Below are positions 26,336-35,456 of a DNA stretch of 64,000 nucleotides, one piece after another. How positions within the stretch are numbered: position 1 is the stretch's first letter; every line of letters begins with the position of its first letter. Both the position numbers and the translations under genes were made by a program. This DNA comes from Mesorhizobium sp. AR02. GTDB taxonomy: Bacteria; Pseudomonadota; Alphaproteobacteria; Rhizobiales; Rhizobiaceae. The notes below the pieces were generated by a model. That model saw only the letters and a program-made list of their open reading frames with translations. It ran no database searches and was not told where the DNA came from. The stretch lies in assembly GCF_024746835.1 (NCBI RefSeq), contig NZ_CP080531.1:62001-126000 (forward strand). Direction: 5' to 3'.

Positions 26336-27256
26336 TTAATGCGGGAATTCGAGACCCATCTCGCGATACCGCTCGGGGTCATCACCCCAGTTCTCACGCA
26401 CCTTCACGAACAGGAACAGATGCACCTTCTGCTCGAGGATGCCTGCTATTTCCATACGTGCTGCCTGGCCGATGGCGCGGATGGTTTCGCCCTTATGGCC
26501 AAGCACGATCTTCTTCTGGCTGTCGCGCTCGACATAGATGGTCTGGTCGATGCGCACCGAGCCGTCCGGCTTCTCTTCCCATTTCTCGGTTTCGATATGC
26601 GAGGAATAGGGTAATTCCTGATGCAGCCTGAGATAGAGTTTTTCGCGGGTGATCTCGGCCGCCAGCTGGCGCATCGGCAGGTCCGAGATCTGGTCTTCCG
26701 GATAATACCAGGGGCCGGCCGGCAGCGCCTGCGCCAGATAGTCGAGCAGGTCCTTGCAGCCGGAGCCGGTCAGCGCAGAGACCATGAAGGTGCGCTTGAA
26801 CGGCACTTTCTCGTTCGCTGCCGCGGACAGGGCCAGAAGCGTCTCGTGCTTGACACGGTCGACCTTGTTGAGGATCAACGCCATCGGCTGGCGCACGTCC
26901 TTCAGCCGTTCGAGGATGGCATCGGCATCGCCCCGGATGCCACGCTCGGCATCGATCAGCAGCAGCACGATATCGGCATCCTTGGCGCCACCCCAGGCGG
27001 TGGTCACCATCGCCGTGTCGAGGCGCCGCTTGGGCTTGAAGATGCCCGGTGTGTCGACGAAGACGATCTGCGCATTGTCATGCGTGGCGATGCCGCGCAC
27101 GATGGCACGGGTCGTCTGCACCTTGTGGGTGACGATCGATACCTTGGCGCCGACCAATTGGTTGACCAGCGTCGACTTACCCGCATTCGGCGCGCCGATC
27201 AGCGCGACGAAGCCGGAATGGGTGGCGGGGGCTTCAGCAGTTTCAATATCCGTCAT
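26336..27256 (-). CDS. era: GTPase Era
   Basis: A 306-residue GTPase that binds 16S rRNA and assists small-subunit assembly. G1 GAPNAGKST, G3 DTPG and G4 NKVD are present. The KH-domain motif VLGHKGETIRAIGQAARMEI is near the C-terminus. The start at 27256 overlaps the rnc stop by four bases; an upstream in-frame start at 27268 would only add four residues. The rnc-era coupling is widely conserved. Confidence 0.97.
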   Translation of the reverse strand: MTDIETAEAPATHSGFVALIGAPNAGKSTLVNQLVGAKVSIVTHKVQTTRAIVRGIATHDNAQIVFVDTPGIFKPKRRLDTAMVTTAWGGAKDADIVLLLIDAERGIRGDADAILERLKDVRQPMALILNKVDRVKHETLLALSAAANEKVPFKRTFMVSALTGSGCKDLLDYLAQALPAGPWYYPEDQISDLPMRQLAAEITREKLYLRLHQELPYSSHIETEKWEEKPDGSVRIDQTIYVERDSQKKIVLGHKGETIRAIGQAARMEIAGILEQKVHLFLFVKVRENWGDDPERYREMGLEFPH

Positions 27257-27966
27257 GCCGCGTTCCATACACCTTCGCGCAGCAGAAGGGCAGCCGCTGC
27301 TGCCTGCTCGGCTTCACGTTTGGAACGGCCACTGCCCGTCGCCGGCTGAAATGCACCAACCTTGACGCTGACGGTAAACAACGGATCGTGGTCCGGCCCC
27401 TCGCGGCTGTCGATCTGGTAGGCAGGAACGGCACTCGCCGCTTGATGCGCCCATTCCTGCAGCTCGGTCTTGGCATCGCGGCGCGCGGCGCCCGACGCCT
27501 GCGAACGCGGCTGCCAGTATTTGTGGATAAAGGCGCGCGCCGCCTCCAGCCCGCCGTCGAGATAGAGCACGGCGATCAGCGATTCCAATGCGTCAGCACG
27601 CAGATTGACGCGCTTGCGCCCCTCGAGCCCGCGCACGTCGGATCCGGCGCGGATCAGCTCCGGCAGCCCGATATCCTCGGCGATGTCCGAAAGCGCCTCG
27701 GCATTGACCAGCGCATTGAGCCGCAGCGACAATTCACCTTCCGCCGCATCTGGAAACGCCGCCAGCAGCATATCGGCAACGACCAGGCCGAGAACGCGGT
27801 CGCCGAGAAATTCGAAACGCTCATAGTCGGTGCCGGCATTGGCGCCGCGGGCACTGGCATGGGTCAGCGCACGCTGCAGGCGCTGGCGGTCGGCAAAGGC
27901 ATGGCCCGTGCGTTCCACAAGCGCTTCGGCGAGCGCATCGGCGGTCAGCCGTTTCGCCGCTGCCAT
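27253..27966 (-). CDS. rnc: Ribonuclease III
   Basis: A 237-residue double-strand-specific RNase for rRNA processing and RNA turnover. The signature ERFEFLGDRVLGLVVADML carries the catalytic acidic residues. A second acidic motif (ALESLIAVLYLDGG) and the C-terminal double-stranded-RNA-binding domain (DAKTELQEWAHQ) follow. The start at 27966 lies directly after the lepB stop. It is translationally coupled to era. Confidence 0.97.
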   Translation of the reverse strand: MAAAKRLTADALAEALVERTGHAFADRQRLQRALTHASARGANAGTDYERFEFLGDRVLGLVVADMLLAAFPDAAEGELSLRLNALVNAEALSDIAEDIGLPELIRAGSDVRGLEGRKRVNLRADALESLIAVLYLDGGLEAARAFIHKYWQPRSQASGAARRDAKTELQEWAHQAASAVPAYQIDSREGPDHDPLFTVSVKVGAFQPATGSGRSKREAEQAAAAALLLREGVWNAA

Positions 27967-27968
27967 CC

Positions 27969-28718
27969 CTAGTTGACGAAGTGGAACAGGCGCGACGCAC
28001 GCATCAGCGACGGCCATTTCCAGATTTCGAGCGGGCTTGCCTTGCCGGCAATCGAGAAGAAAACGAGATTGGCGCGGCCAACCAGGTTCTCGGCAGGAAC
28101 GTAGCCGACGGTGAACCGGCTGTCGGCGGAATTATCCCGGTTGTCGCCCATCATGAAATAGTGGCCGGGCGGCACGTCGAATTCACGCGTGTTGTCGCCG
28201 ATCGAATTCGGATTGAGGTCAAGCGTGTCGTAGCTGACGCCGTTGGGCAGGGTTTCCCGGTAGACATCGATCGGCTGAGGCATTTCGGTGATATCGGGAT
28301 TGTCGATCTGGCCGGTCTTCACGCGCGGCACGCCGACGCCGTTGATGAACAGCTGGCCGTTCTTCATCTGGATCTTGTCGCCAGGCAGGCCGACCACGCG
28401 CTTGATGTAATCAACGGAAGGGTCTGGCGGGAACTTGAACACCACCACATCGCCGCGCTTGGGCTCGGAGCCCCAGATGCGACCCGAGAAAATGTCAGGG
28501 CCGAAAGGCAGCGAATAGCGCGAATAGCCGTAGGACCATTTGGTGACGAACAGATAGTCGCCTTCCAGAAGCGTCGGCCGCATCGATCCCGACGGGATCG
28601 AAAAGGGCTGGAACAAGAGCGTGCGGATGACCAGGGCGAGCAAAAGCGCCTGGACGATGACGCTGACGGTTTCGCCAAGCCCGCCGGATTTCTTCTGGGA
28701 TTTTTCAGCCACGCTCAT
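27969..28718 (-). CDS. lepB: Signal peptidase I
   Basis: A 249-residue membrane protease that removes signal peptides at the outer face of the inner membrane. An N-terminal helix (VIVQALLLALVIRTLLF) anchors it. The catalytic Ser is in SGSMRPTLLEGD, the general-base Lys in DYIKRVVGLPGD, and box E is GDNRDNSADSR. The start MSVAEKSQKKSGG at 28718 fits the family. It lies two bases before rnc in the acpS-lepB-rnc-era block. Confidence 0.96.
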   Translation of the reverse strand: MSVAEKSQKKSGGLGETVSVIVQALLLALVIRTLLFQPFSIPSGSMRPTLLEGDYLFVTKWSYGYSRYSLPFGPDIFSGRIWGSEPKRGDVVVFKFPPDPSVDYIKRVVGLPGDKIQMKNGQLFINGVGVPRVKTGQIDNPDITEMPQPIDVYRETLPNGVSYDTLDLNPNSIGDNTREFDVPPGHYFMMGDNRDNSADSRFTVGYVPAENLVGRANLVFFSIAGKASPLEIWKWPSLMRASRLFHFVN

Positions 28719-28796
28719 GTCGTCCTCGATTGTGCGTTGGATGGTATAGAGTCTCGGCGCGCGCTGGGCAACGTCAATGCCGGTCGTCAGATGCAA

Positions 28797-29210
28797 TCAA
28801 TGTGGCGCTTCTTCGACGGGCAACGCCTCGATGATCACAAAGGCTTGAGCGAGGGGGAAATCATCCGTGATGGTGAGGTGGATGGCCGCGCGGTGGCCTT
28901 TCGGCAGGATCTTTTGCAGCCGCGCCAGTGCGCCACCGGTCAGCGCCATGGTCGGCGCGCCGCTGGGCAGGTTGACGACGCCCATGTCGCGCCAGAAGAC
29001 ACCTTGCGCCATTCCCGTACCCAGCGCCTTGGCGCAGGCCTCCTTGGCGGCGAAGCGCTTGGCGTAGGAGGCGGCGCGGGCACGTCGGTTTTCCGAACGC
29101 GCCTGTTCGACCTCGGTGTAGATCCTCTGGATGAAGCGTTGGCCGTGACGCTCCAACGATTTCTCGATGCGCCTGATATCGATCAGATCGCTGCCGATGC
29201 CAATGATCAT
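28797..29210 (-). CDS. acpS: Holo-[acyl-carrier-protein] synthase
   Basis: A 137-residue enzyme that transfers phosphopantetheine from CoA to acyl carrier protein. [13 protein letters not shown] holds the metal-binding Asp. [15 protein letters not shown] is the second family motif. Its ATG overlaps the stop of the DUF2062 gene by four bases. It lies in the conserved lipid/secretion/RNA block with lepB and rnc. Confidence 0.96.
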   Translation of the reverse strand: MIIGIGSDLIDIRRIEKSLERHGQRFIQRIYTEVEQARSENRRARAASYAKRFAAKEACAKALGTGMAQGVFWRDMGVVNLPSGAPTMALTGGALARLQKILPKGHRAAIHLTITDDFPLAQAFVIIEALPVEEAPH

Positions 29211-29806
29211 CGTGTGGCGGAACCGATGCTTGCACCGGGATGGGGCGGCTGCTCACGACGGCTTGCGCGCTCTGCCAGCCGCTTGCGCCTTTGCTCGCGA
29301 AAGACATTCATGCCCCAGCGCGTGACACCGTAGAACAGGAGGCCGAACACCAGCCCGAGCGGCACCGCGCCGATCAGCATGGGCTCCAGCACGGGATGCC
29401 ACAGCTTCGCGAAGGAAAGCGTGTGCAGCATCTCGCCCAGATGCGCCGGCGGACCATGTGCCGGCAGGCGATCGTGCAGGATGAGCTTGCCGGTTTCCCA
29501 GGATGCGCCCCACAGAATGGGAAAAGTCAGCGGATTACCGAAGAAAACAGCGCCGAGTGCCGCCGCCACCAGATTGCCGGCGATCACCCAGCACAGGACG
29601 GCGGCAATGATGAAATGGAAGCCCACAGGGAAGAACGAAGCGAAGACACCAGCCGCGACACCGGCGGCCACCGCATGCGGCGTGGCCTTCAGCCGCAAGA
29701 TGCGCTTGGAAAAATACTGGAGCGAGCGCGAAAACGAGCGGCGCGGCCACAGATAGGTACGCACCCGCTCGAAAAGGCCATCAGGCTTGCGGCGTCGAAA
29801 AAGCAC
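29207..29806 (-). CDS. DUF2062 membrane protein
   Basis: About 199 residues, basic N-terminus ([16 protein letters not shown]) followed by the DUF2062 membrane core: [20 protein letters not shown], a second helix and [18 protein letters not shown], with a last helix near residue 150. The GTG at 29806 is chosen because homologues begin with FRRRKP; a TTG at 29839 is the alternative. It is coupled to acpS by a four-base overlap. Function unknown; the family is common in proteobacteria. Confidence 0.85.
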   Translation of the reverse strand: MLFRRRKPDGLFERVRTYLWPRRSFSRSLQYFSKRILRLKATPHAVAAGVAAGVFASFFPVGFHFIIAAVLCWVIAGNLVAAALGAVFFGNPLTFPILWGASWETGKLILHDRLPAHGPPAHLGEMLHTLSFAKLWHPVLEPMLIGAVPLGLVFGLLFYGVTRWGMNVFREQRRKRLAERASRREQPPHPGASIGSATR

Positions 29807-29858
29807 TCTTTTCCCGTTCCAAAGCTCCCGCGCCGGCAACTTTAGCCGGGCACGGCAG

Positions 29859-30002
29859 TCACATCTTGCGCTTAGCGATCATCCAATGGCAATCGCAACC
29901 TTGATATAACCATACGCAACCCCAACAACAACCGAAGGCCGTCAGCACGGCAGCCGCGTAGCCATAATTTTTGGTAAGGTTCGTCTCTCCAACACGGGAC
30001 AA
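29859..30002 (-). CDS. Possible cysteine-rich micro-protein (47 aa)
   Basis: A frame from TTG 30002 to TGA 29859 would encode 47 residues with a hydrophobic centre and five cysteines packed near the C-terminus (GCCWGCVWLYQGCDCH) before a basic tail (AKRKM). There is no Shine-Dalgarno sequence before the TTG. The clustered Cys/Trp pattern is unusual, but chance is possible. The rest of the 250-base gap between DUF2062 and the VOC gene shows nothing else. Confidence 0.2.
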   Translation of the reverse strand: MSRVGETNLTKNYGYAAAVLTAFGCCWGCVWLYQGCDCHWMIAKRKM

Positions 30003-30059
30003 TCGCGGCGAATTTGAGAAACGGCTTCGGTTTGATGTCGCAGCCTAATGCCTAGAGTA

Positions 30060-30440
30060 TTACGACCGGTATTCGCTGACCTCGACCAGATTGCCGTCCG
30101 GGTCGCGGAAATAGACCGACATCATCAGGCCTCTCGCCCCGACACGTTCGACCGGACCGAGTTCGATCACCACCCCGTTGGCCGCGAGACGGGTGCTGAT
30201 TTCGCCGAGCGGCCGATCCGTGACCAGGCAGAAATCGCCTGAACCTGGCGTCGGCGAATTCGCCTTCGGTTCGAAGGTTCGGTTCACCTCATGGACATTG
30301 ATCTTCTGGTTGCCAAAAGCCAGCGCTGTCGGCCGGCCCGGCGTATCGATGCGCTCAAAGCCCAGCACGCGCTGATAAAAGGCGCAGGTCGCTTCGAGCG
30401 ACGCCACCGTCAACACGAAATGATCGAGAGCGACGATCAT
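30060..30440 (-). CDS. VOC family protein (glyoxalase-like)
   Basis: A 126-residue single VOC domain: MIVALDHFVLTVASLEATCA with a metal-site His, FERIDTPGRPTALAFGNQKI, and the C-terminal VYFRDPDGNLVEVSEY with the metal-site Glu. The start is set at 30440, because the alternative ATG at 30461 lies in an intergenic repeat whose ATGCATGAAAAC is also found outside genes at 50840. It is a lyase, dioxygenase or resistance-type enzyme with unknown substrate. It sits between pyrE and the DUF2062 gene. Confidence 0.85.
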   Translation of the reverse strand: MIVALDHFVLTVASLEATCAFYQRVLGFERIDTPGRPTALAFGNQKINVHEVNRTFEPKANSPTPGSGDFCLVTDRPLGEISTRLAANGVVIELGPVERVGARGLMMSVYFRDPDGNLVEVSEYRS

Positions 30441-30455
30441 TTCGAATTTGTTTTC

Positions 30456-30505
30456 ATGCATGTCGTCACTCCCAAAACCGCTGCACACTTTGGGCGGCTG
30501 CATGG
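30456..30505. repeat. ATGCATGTCG-type palindromic repeat, copy 1
   Basis: An imperfect inverted repeat: ATGCATGTCG, then CCCAAAACCG, a short centre, and a diverged right arm GGGCGGCTGCATGG. Better copies are at 39494, 42826 and 50799. It fills the space between the VOC start and the pyrE stop. Confidence 0.6.
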
Positions 30506-31084
30506 TCAGATATTGCGGCTGCCGGGCTTGATCGCCGGTATCGCGGCAAGCTCCGGCGGCAGCCGGTCCGGCGGATAGGCCGGAACTTCGTATTCGGCGA
30601 GCGCGATCAGCGGCACGCCGACATGGGTCTTGCCGGCCGAACGATCGATGATGCAGGCGGCGGCCACCACCTCGGCGCCAAGCTCGCGCAGGCAGTCGAT
30701 GGTTTCGCGGATCGACAGGCCGGTGGTGACGATATCCTCGACGATGACGACACGGGCACCCCGAGCGATTTCGAAGCGGCGCAGGCGGAACTCGCCCCCT
30801 TCCCGCTCGACCCAGATCGCCGGTACGCCGAGATGGCGCGAGGTTTCGTAGGCCGGGATCAGGCCGCCGATCGCCGGGCCGACGACATAGTCGATCTTGC
30901 CCGGCACCGCTGCCCGGATCTTTGTCGCCAGCGCCTTGCACAGCCGCTCGGTCTTGTCGGCGTGCATGAACACCCGTGCCTTCTGCAGGAAGACCGGGCT
31001 GCGCAGGCCCGACGTCAGGATGAAATGCCCCTCCAGAACAGCACCCGCCTCGCGGAAAATGCCCAGCACTTCATTGGTATTCAT
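30506..31084 (-). CDS. pyrE: Orotate phosphoribosyltransferase
   Basis: A 192-residue enzyme converting orotate and PRPP to orotidine 5'-monophosphate. The PRPP loop [16 protein letters not shown] is intact, and [20 protein letters not shown] is the substrate-binding N-terminal part. It lies 30 bases after relA on the same strand, a placement typical of rhizobia, so it probably shares the rpoZ-relA transcript. Dihydroorotase, the preceding enzyme in the pathway type, is at 6.2 kb. Confidence 0.96.
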   Translation of the reverse strand: MNTNEVLGIFREAGAVLEGHFILTSGLRSPVFLQKARVFMHADKTERLCKALATKIRAAVPGKIDYVVGPAIGGLIPAYETSRHLGVPAIWVEREGGEFRLRRFEIARGARVVIVEDIVTTGLSIRETIDCLRELGAEVVAAACIIDRSAGKTHVGVPLIALAEYEVPAYPPDRLPPELAAIPAIKPGSRNI

Positions 31085-31114
31085 CTGCGTCTATCCCCTC
31101 ACAGATCAGCCGCG

Positions 31115-33343
31115 TCAGCCATTCACACGCCGTGCATCGCTGACGCTCGAATTGTCCTTGAGCTGCGACAGCAGCCGGTTGAGATGCTTCAGATCCCAGA
31201 CTTCGAGATCGATCAGCATTTCGGTGAAGTCGGGCGCGGTGCGCACCATCGACAGCGTATGGATGTTGGCGTCGTTGGACGCAACGACCTGGGCGATATC
31301 GGCAAGCGATCCCGGCGCATTGATGGCGGTGACCGAGACACGCGCGGGAAACCGTTCCTTGGTGCGTTCGTCAATGTCCCAGCGCACGTCGATCCAGCGC
31401 TCGGGCTGGTCGTCGAAGGCCTGCAGCGCCGGCGACTGGATCGGATAGATGGTGATGCCGGTGCCCGGCTGGACGATGCCGACGATGCGGTCGCCCGGCA
31501 CCGCCCCTTCCGGCGCGAAGCGCACCGGCAGGTCGCCGCGCACGCCACGGATCGGCACGGCACCGTCGCGTGGCTGGTCCTTGTCCTTGCGCGCGGCACG
31601 ACCCGGAATCTGGAACAGCATGCCTGCGGCGTTGCGGATTTTCGACCAGCCCTCCTCGCGCTGCTTGGGCGCTGCCTGCGTGACGCGCTCGTCCTTGTAG
31701 TCGGGGAAGACCGCCTTCATGACGTCGGTGGAAGCAAGTTCGCCACGGCCGACGGACGCCAGCACATCCTCGATGTCCTTGCGCGCCAGCCGGTGCAGCA
31801 CCGGCTTCAGGCTTTCCTTGGTGAAGGTTTTGCCGGCCCGTTCGAAGGCGCGCTCCAGAATGCGTGCGCCGAGGCCCGAATACTGCTTACGGATGGCGTT
31901 CTTGGTGGCGCGGCGGATGGCGGCGCGTGCCTTGCCGGTGACGACGACCGATTCCCAGGCGGCCGGCGGCACCTGCGCCTTGGAGCGGATGATCTCCACC
32001 TCGTCGCCATTCTTCAGTTCCGTCATCAGCGGCATGATGCGGCCATTGACCTTGGCGCCGACGCAGGTGTCGCCGACATCGGTGTGCACCGCATAGGCGA
32101 AATCGATGGGGGTGGCGCCGCGCGGCAAGGCAATCAGCATGCCCTTCGGCGTGAAGCAGAACACCTGGTCCTGGAACAGCTCCAGCTTGGTGTTTTCGAG
32201 AAAATCCTCGGGATTGTCGCCTTCGGCCAGTTGCTCGATGGTGCGCCGCAGCCAGGCATAGGCGTTGGTCTCCTTCGAGATCGCATGGCCGGCGCCGTTG
32301 GTCTTGCCGCCGGTGTCCTTGTAGATCGAGTGCGCCGCAACGCCATATTCGGCGATCTTGTTCATCTCGCGGGTGCGGATCTGCAGCTCGACGCGCTGGC
32401 GCGAGGGACCGACGATGGTGGTGTGGATCGAGCGGTAGTCGTTCTGCTTCGGCGTCGAGATGTAGTCCTTGAAGCGGCCGGGCACCATCGACCATGTCGT
32501 GTGGATGGCGCCGAGCGCGCGATAGCAGTCCTCGACGCTGTCGACGACGACGCGGAAGCCGAAAATGTCGGACAGCTGCTCGAAGGACAGCGCCTTGGCC
32601 TCCATCTTGCGGAACACCGACCAGGGCTTCTTCTGCCGGCTCTTCACGCCGGCATTGATGGCATGCTTTTCAAACAGCGCCGACAGCGCCTTTTCAATGT
32701 CGGTCAGCACGCCCTTGTTGCGTTCGAATATCTCGGCGAGCCGGGCGGTGACCGCGCGATAGGCTTCCGGATTGATGAAGCGGAAGGCGATCTCTTCCAG
32801 CTCCTCGCGCATGCCTTGCATGCCCATGCGCCCGGCCAGCGGCGCGTAGATGTCCATCGTCTCCTCGGCAATGCGCAGGCGTTTGGCCTCGGGCATGTGG
32901 TCGAGAGTGCGCATGTTGTGCAAACGGTCGGCGAGCTTGACCAGCAGCACGCGCACATCTTCCGAGATCGCCAGCAGCAGCTTGCGCAGGTTCTCCGCCT
33001 GCTCGGCCTTCTTGGAGACGAGATCGAGCTTCTTCAGCTTGGTCAGGCCCTCGACCAGCTTGCCCATTTCGGGGCCGAACAGATCGTCGATCTCGGCCCG
33101 CGTCGCCGTGGTGTCCTCGATGGTGTCGTGCAGCAAAGCGACGGCGATCGTCGCCTCGTCCATGTGCATTTCGGTGAGGATGGCTGCGACTTCGAGCGGA
33201 TGCGAGAAATAGGGGTCGCCGGAAGCGCGCTTCTGGTGGCCATGCTTCTGCATGGCATAGACATAGGCCTTGTTGAGCAACGCCTCGTTGACGTCAGGCT
33301 TGTAGCGCTGGACGCGCTCGACAAGCTCATACTGACGCATCAT
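31115..33343 (-). CDS. rsh: Bifunctional (p)ppGpp synthetase/hydrolase, RelA/SpoT homologue
   Basis: A 742-residue stringent-response enzyme. The order is an HD hydrolase domain (SHPLEVAAILTEM, LLHDTIED, both metal motifs intact), the synthetase domain (RFKDYISTPKQNDYRSIHTT), a TGS domain (ALPRGATPIDFAYAVHTDVG) and a C-terminal ACT domain (RVSVTAINAPGSLADIAQVV). The intact HD site shows it can degrade as well as make the alarmone, as in single-Rsh alphaproteobacteria. It lies between rpoZ and pyrE. MM start; either Met is possible. Confidence 0.96.
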   Translation of the reverse strand: MMRQYELVERVQRYKPDVNEALLNKAYVYAMQKHGHQKRASGDPYFSHPLEVAAILTEMHMDEATIAVALLHDTIEDTTATRAEIDDLFGPEMGKLVEGLTKLKKLDLVSKKAEQAENLRKLLLAISEDVRVLLVKLADRLHNMRTLDHMPEAKRLRIAEETMDIYAPLAGRMGMQGMREELEEIAFRFINPEAYRAVTARLAEIFERNKGVLTDIEKALSALFEKHAINAGVKSRQKKPWSVFRKMEAKALSFEQLSDIFGFRVVVDSVEDCYRALGAIHTTWSMVPGRFKDYISTPKQNDYRSIHTTIVGPSRQRVELQIRTREMNKIAEYGVAAHSIYKDTGGKTNGAGHAISKETNAYAWLRRTIEQLAEGDNPEDFLENTKLELFQDQVFCFTPKGMLIALPRGATPIDFAYAVHTDVGDTCVGAKVNGRIMPLMTELKNGDEVEIIRSKAQVPPAAWESVVVTGKARAAIRRATKNAIRKQYSGLGARILERAFERAGKTFTKESLKPVLHRLARKDIEDVLASVGRGELASTDVMKAVFPDYKDERVTQAAPKQREEGWSKIRNAAGMLFQIPGRAARKDKDQPRDGAVPIRGVRGDLPVRFAPEGAVPGDRIVGIVQPGTGITIYPIQSPALQAFDDQPERWIDVRWDIDERTKERFPARVSVTAINAPGSLADIAQVVASNDANIHTLSMVRTAPDFTEMLIDLEVWDLKHLNRLLSQLKDNSSVSDARRVNG

Positions 33344-33471
33344 GGGCGGAATCTCGCGATGCTGAAATGATTGATGCGCCGCACTAGCGTACGGCGCATC
33401 TCATAGATAGCCACGAAACTGACCGGACGGAAGTGCCGGAAACGTATTCCAGGCAGGTCCAGAGCGCTTGC

Positions 33472-33873
33472 TTAGTAGTCGTCGCTCTTTTCCGGGGGGA
33501 CGAGACCCTCGATGCCGGCCAGCAGGTCTTCCTCGGTCATCCGATCGAACGTGACATTCTCCTCGGCGTCGTCAGTGTCTGCGGCCGCAACGGCGGCGCC
33601 GGTCTGATCGGCGATCACTTCGCCATCGGCTTCGGGCTCGTCGACCTCGACATGCTTCTGCAGCGAATGGATCAGATCTTCCTTGAGGTCGTCGGGCGAC
33701 AGCGTCTCGTCGGCGATCTCGCGCAAGGCGATGACCGGGTTCTTGTCGTTGTCACGAGGAACGGTGATCTGCGCGCCCTGGCTGATCTGGCGAGCACGGT
33801 GGCCGGCCAAAAGCACCAGCTCGAAGCGGTTGTCGACCTTGTCGATGCAATCTTCAACGGTTACGCGGGCCAT
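33472..33873 (-). CDS. rpoZ: RNA polymerase omega subunit
   Basis: A 133-residue protein starting [20 protein letters not shown], then [20 protein letters not shown] and [14 protein letters not shown], the conserved omega sequence. Omega stabilises beta-prime in the polymerase and affects ppGpp binding, which fits its position just upstream of rsh. The C-terminal extension (about residues 75-133) is acidic and longer than in enteric bacteria, as in other rhizobia. The 128-base gap to rsh holds a small hairpin (ATGCGCCG and CGGCGCAT at 33374-33399). Confidence 0.95.
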   Translation of the reverse strand: MARVTVEDCIDKVDNRFELVLLAGHRARQISQGAQITVPRDNDKNPVIALREIADETLSPDDLKEDLIHSLQKHVEVDEPEADGEVIADQTGAAVAAADTDDAEENVTFDRMTEEDLLAGIEGLVPPEKSDDY

Positions 33874-34199
33874 GGACTGCCCCTTTCATGCCTGGATTTG
33901 ATGGAAAACAGGCGCGGTCCATAACCCGAACGCCGCCAAAATACAAGCATCATGCCAAAGTCGGCGCTGCAGGACACTCAATCCTGCGGTCAAACACCCG
34001 ATTGAAGCAGAACGCCGTTGCGTCCATGGCGTTCGACACCGCGATCACAATTGCTTGCATTGCCCCATCACGCCTTGGATTGCCACCAAACAGGGGTTAT
34101 CTCGGATGGACAAGGTCAGCCGGTTTATTATGAGCCTGACCGATGGTCGCTACCGCATTTCGTTTAGACGGCCGCATTTTTCGAAAAGGAATATTTTCC
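33874..34199. other. Divergent intergenic region rpoZ-NYN gene
   Basis: About 325 bases holding the promoters of the rpoZ operon (minus) and the NYN gene (plus). A short hairpin GCAGGA/TCCTGC lies near 33970-33987, and TTTATTATG near 34123 could be a -10 for the NYN gene. No gene is convincing here. Confidence 0.35.
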
Positions 34200-34781
34200 A
34201 TGTTCGACCCTCGTGAAAAAATCGCGCTGTTCATCGACGGCGCCAATCTCTACGCCACGTCGCGCGCGCTCGGCTTCGACATCGACTATCGCAAGCTGCT
34301 GTCGAGCTTCCAGAAGCGCGGCTATCTCCTACGCGCCTATTATTACACGGCGCTGGTCGAGGATCAGGAATACTCCTCGATCCGTCCCCTGATCGACTGG
34401 CTCGACTATAACGGCTTCAAGGTGGTGACCAAGCCGGCCAAGGAATTCACCGACTCGACCGGCCGCCGCAAGATCAAGGGCAATATGGACATCGAACTCA
34501 CCGTCGATGCGCTGGAACTCGCCGATGTCGTCGACCACTATGTCATCTTCTCCGGCGATGGCGACTTCCGCACTCTGGTCGAGGCGCTGCAGCGGCGCGG
34601 CCGCAAAGTGTCGATCGTCTCGACCATGGCCTCGCAGCCGCCGATGATTTCTGACGATCTGCGCCGTCAGGCCGACCATTTCATCGACCTGACGACGCTG
34701 AAGAACGAAGTCGGCCGCGATCCCTCCGAACGGCCCGTTCGGCGGCCCGAACCGGCTGAAGTCGACGAGGACGACTACTGA
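34200..34781 (+). CDS. NYN (PIN-like) domain protein, LabA/DUF88 family
   Basis: A 193-residue protein. The NYN nuclease core is clear: KIALFIDGANLYATSRALGF with catalytic Asp, GNMDIELTVDALELA and HYVIFSGDGDFRTLVEALQRRG, giving the acidic metal site of PIN-like RNases. The C-terminal tail is Pro/Glu/Asp-rich. AAAGGA lies before the ATG at 34200. It is divergent from the rpoZ operon. Family members are proposed RNA-processing nucleases; the target is unknown. The uracil-DNA glycosylase gene follows within 11 bases, so they are likely cotranscribed. Confidence 0.9.
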   Translation: MFDPREKIALFIDGANLYATSRALGFDIDYRKLLSSFQKRGYLLRAYYYTALVEDQEYSSIRPLIDWLDYNGFKVVTKPAKEFTDSTGRRKIKGNMDIELTVDALELADVVDHYVIFSGDGDFRTLVEALQRRGRKVSIVSTMASQPPMISDDLRRQADHFIDLTTLKNEVGRDPSERPVRRPEPAEVDEDDY

Positions 34782-34792
34782 GGCCGGTAGCC

Positions 34793-35449
34793 TTGACCGC
34801 CCTTTCCGTTTCCGAACCGAACCGCGACTGCCAGCTCTGCCCGCGGCTGCATGATTTCATTGCCGAGTGGCGGCAGCGCGAGCCGTCCTGGTTCAACGCG
34901 CCGGTGCCGACCTTCCTGCCGCCGGAGGGCGAGGATACCGTCCAGCTTCTGATCGTCGGGCTGGCGCCCGGCCTGCGCGGCGCCAACCGCACCGGGCGTC
35001 CCTTCACCGGCGACTATGCCGGTGACCTGCTCTATTCGACCCTGATCGCGCACGGTTTTGCGCGCGGGCAATTCAAGGCGCGGCCCGATGACGGGCTGGA
35101 GCTTGTCGGCACCGCGATCACCAATGCGGTGCGCTGCGTGCCACCGGAGAACAAGCCTGTCGGCGCCGAAATCTCCACCTGCCGGACATTCCTGGTGCCG
35201 ACAATCGCCCGCTTCCCAAACCTGCGCGCCGTGCTGGCGCTTGGATCGATCGCGCACCAGTCGACCGTGCGCGCGCTCGGCGGGCGCGTCGCCGCCTACC
35301 CATTCAAGCATGGCGGGCAATTGCCGGCCGGCGGCATCACGCTGTTTTCGAGCTACCACTGCTCGCGCTACAACACCAACACCGGCGTTTTGACCGAGGC
35401 GATGTTTGTCAGGGTGTTCACAGAGATCGCAGCGTTCCTGCGGACATAG
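34793..35449 (+). CDS. Type-5 uracil-DNA glycosylase (UdgB family)
   Basis: A 218-residue iron-sulfur uracil-DNA glycosylase. Motif A reads GLAPGLRGANRTGRPFTGDY and motif B SSYHCSRYNTNTG, matching family 5. Cysteines for a 4Fe-4S cluster include the pair in CQLCPRL at the N-terminus plus VRCVPPEN and STCRTF. It excises uracil and other deaminated bases to start base-excision repair. It starts with TTG at 34793, with GAGG nine bases upstream. It follows the NYN gene closely. Confidence 0.9.
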   Translation: MTALSVSEPNRDCQLCPRLHDFIAEWRQREPSWFNAPVPTFLPPEGEDTVQLLIVGLAPGLRGANRTGRPFTGDYAGDLLYSTLIAHGFARGQFKARPDDGLELVGTAITNAVRCVPPENKPVGAEISTCRTFLVPTIARFPNLRAVLALGSIAHQSTVRALGGRVAAYPFKHGGQLPAGGITLFSSYHCSRYNTNTGVLTEAMFVRVFTEIAAFLRT

Positions 35450-35456
35450 CCATTCT

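Noticed and set aside
30623..33370. A 915-codon open frame antisense to rsh
   Set aside because: The minus strand encodes an unmistakable RelA/SpoT protein with all domains; the plus frame has no motifs.
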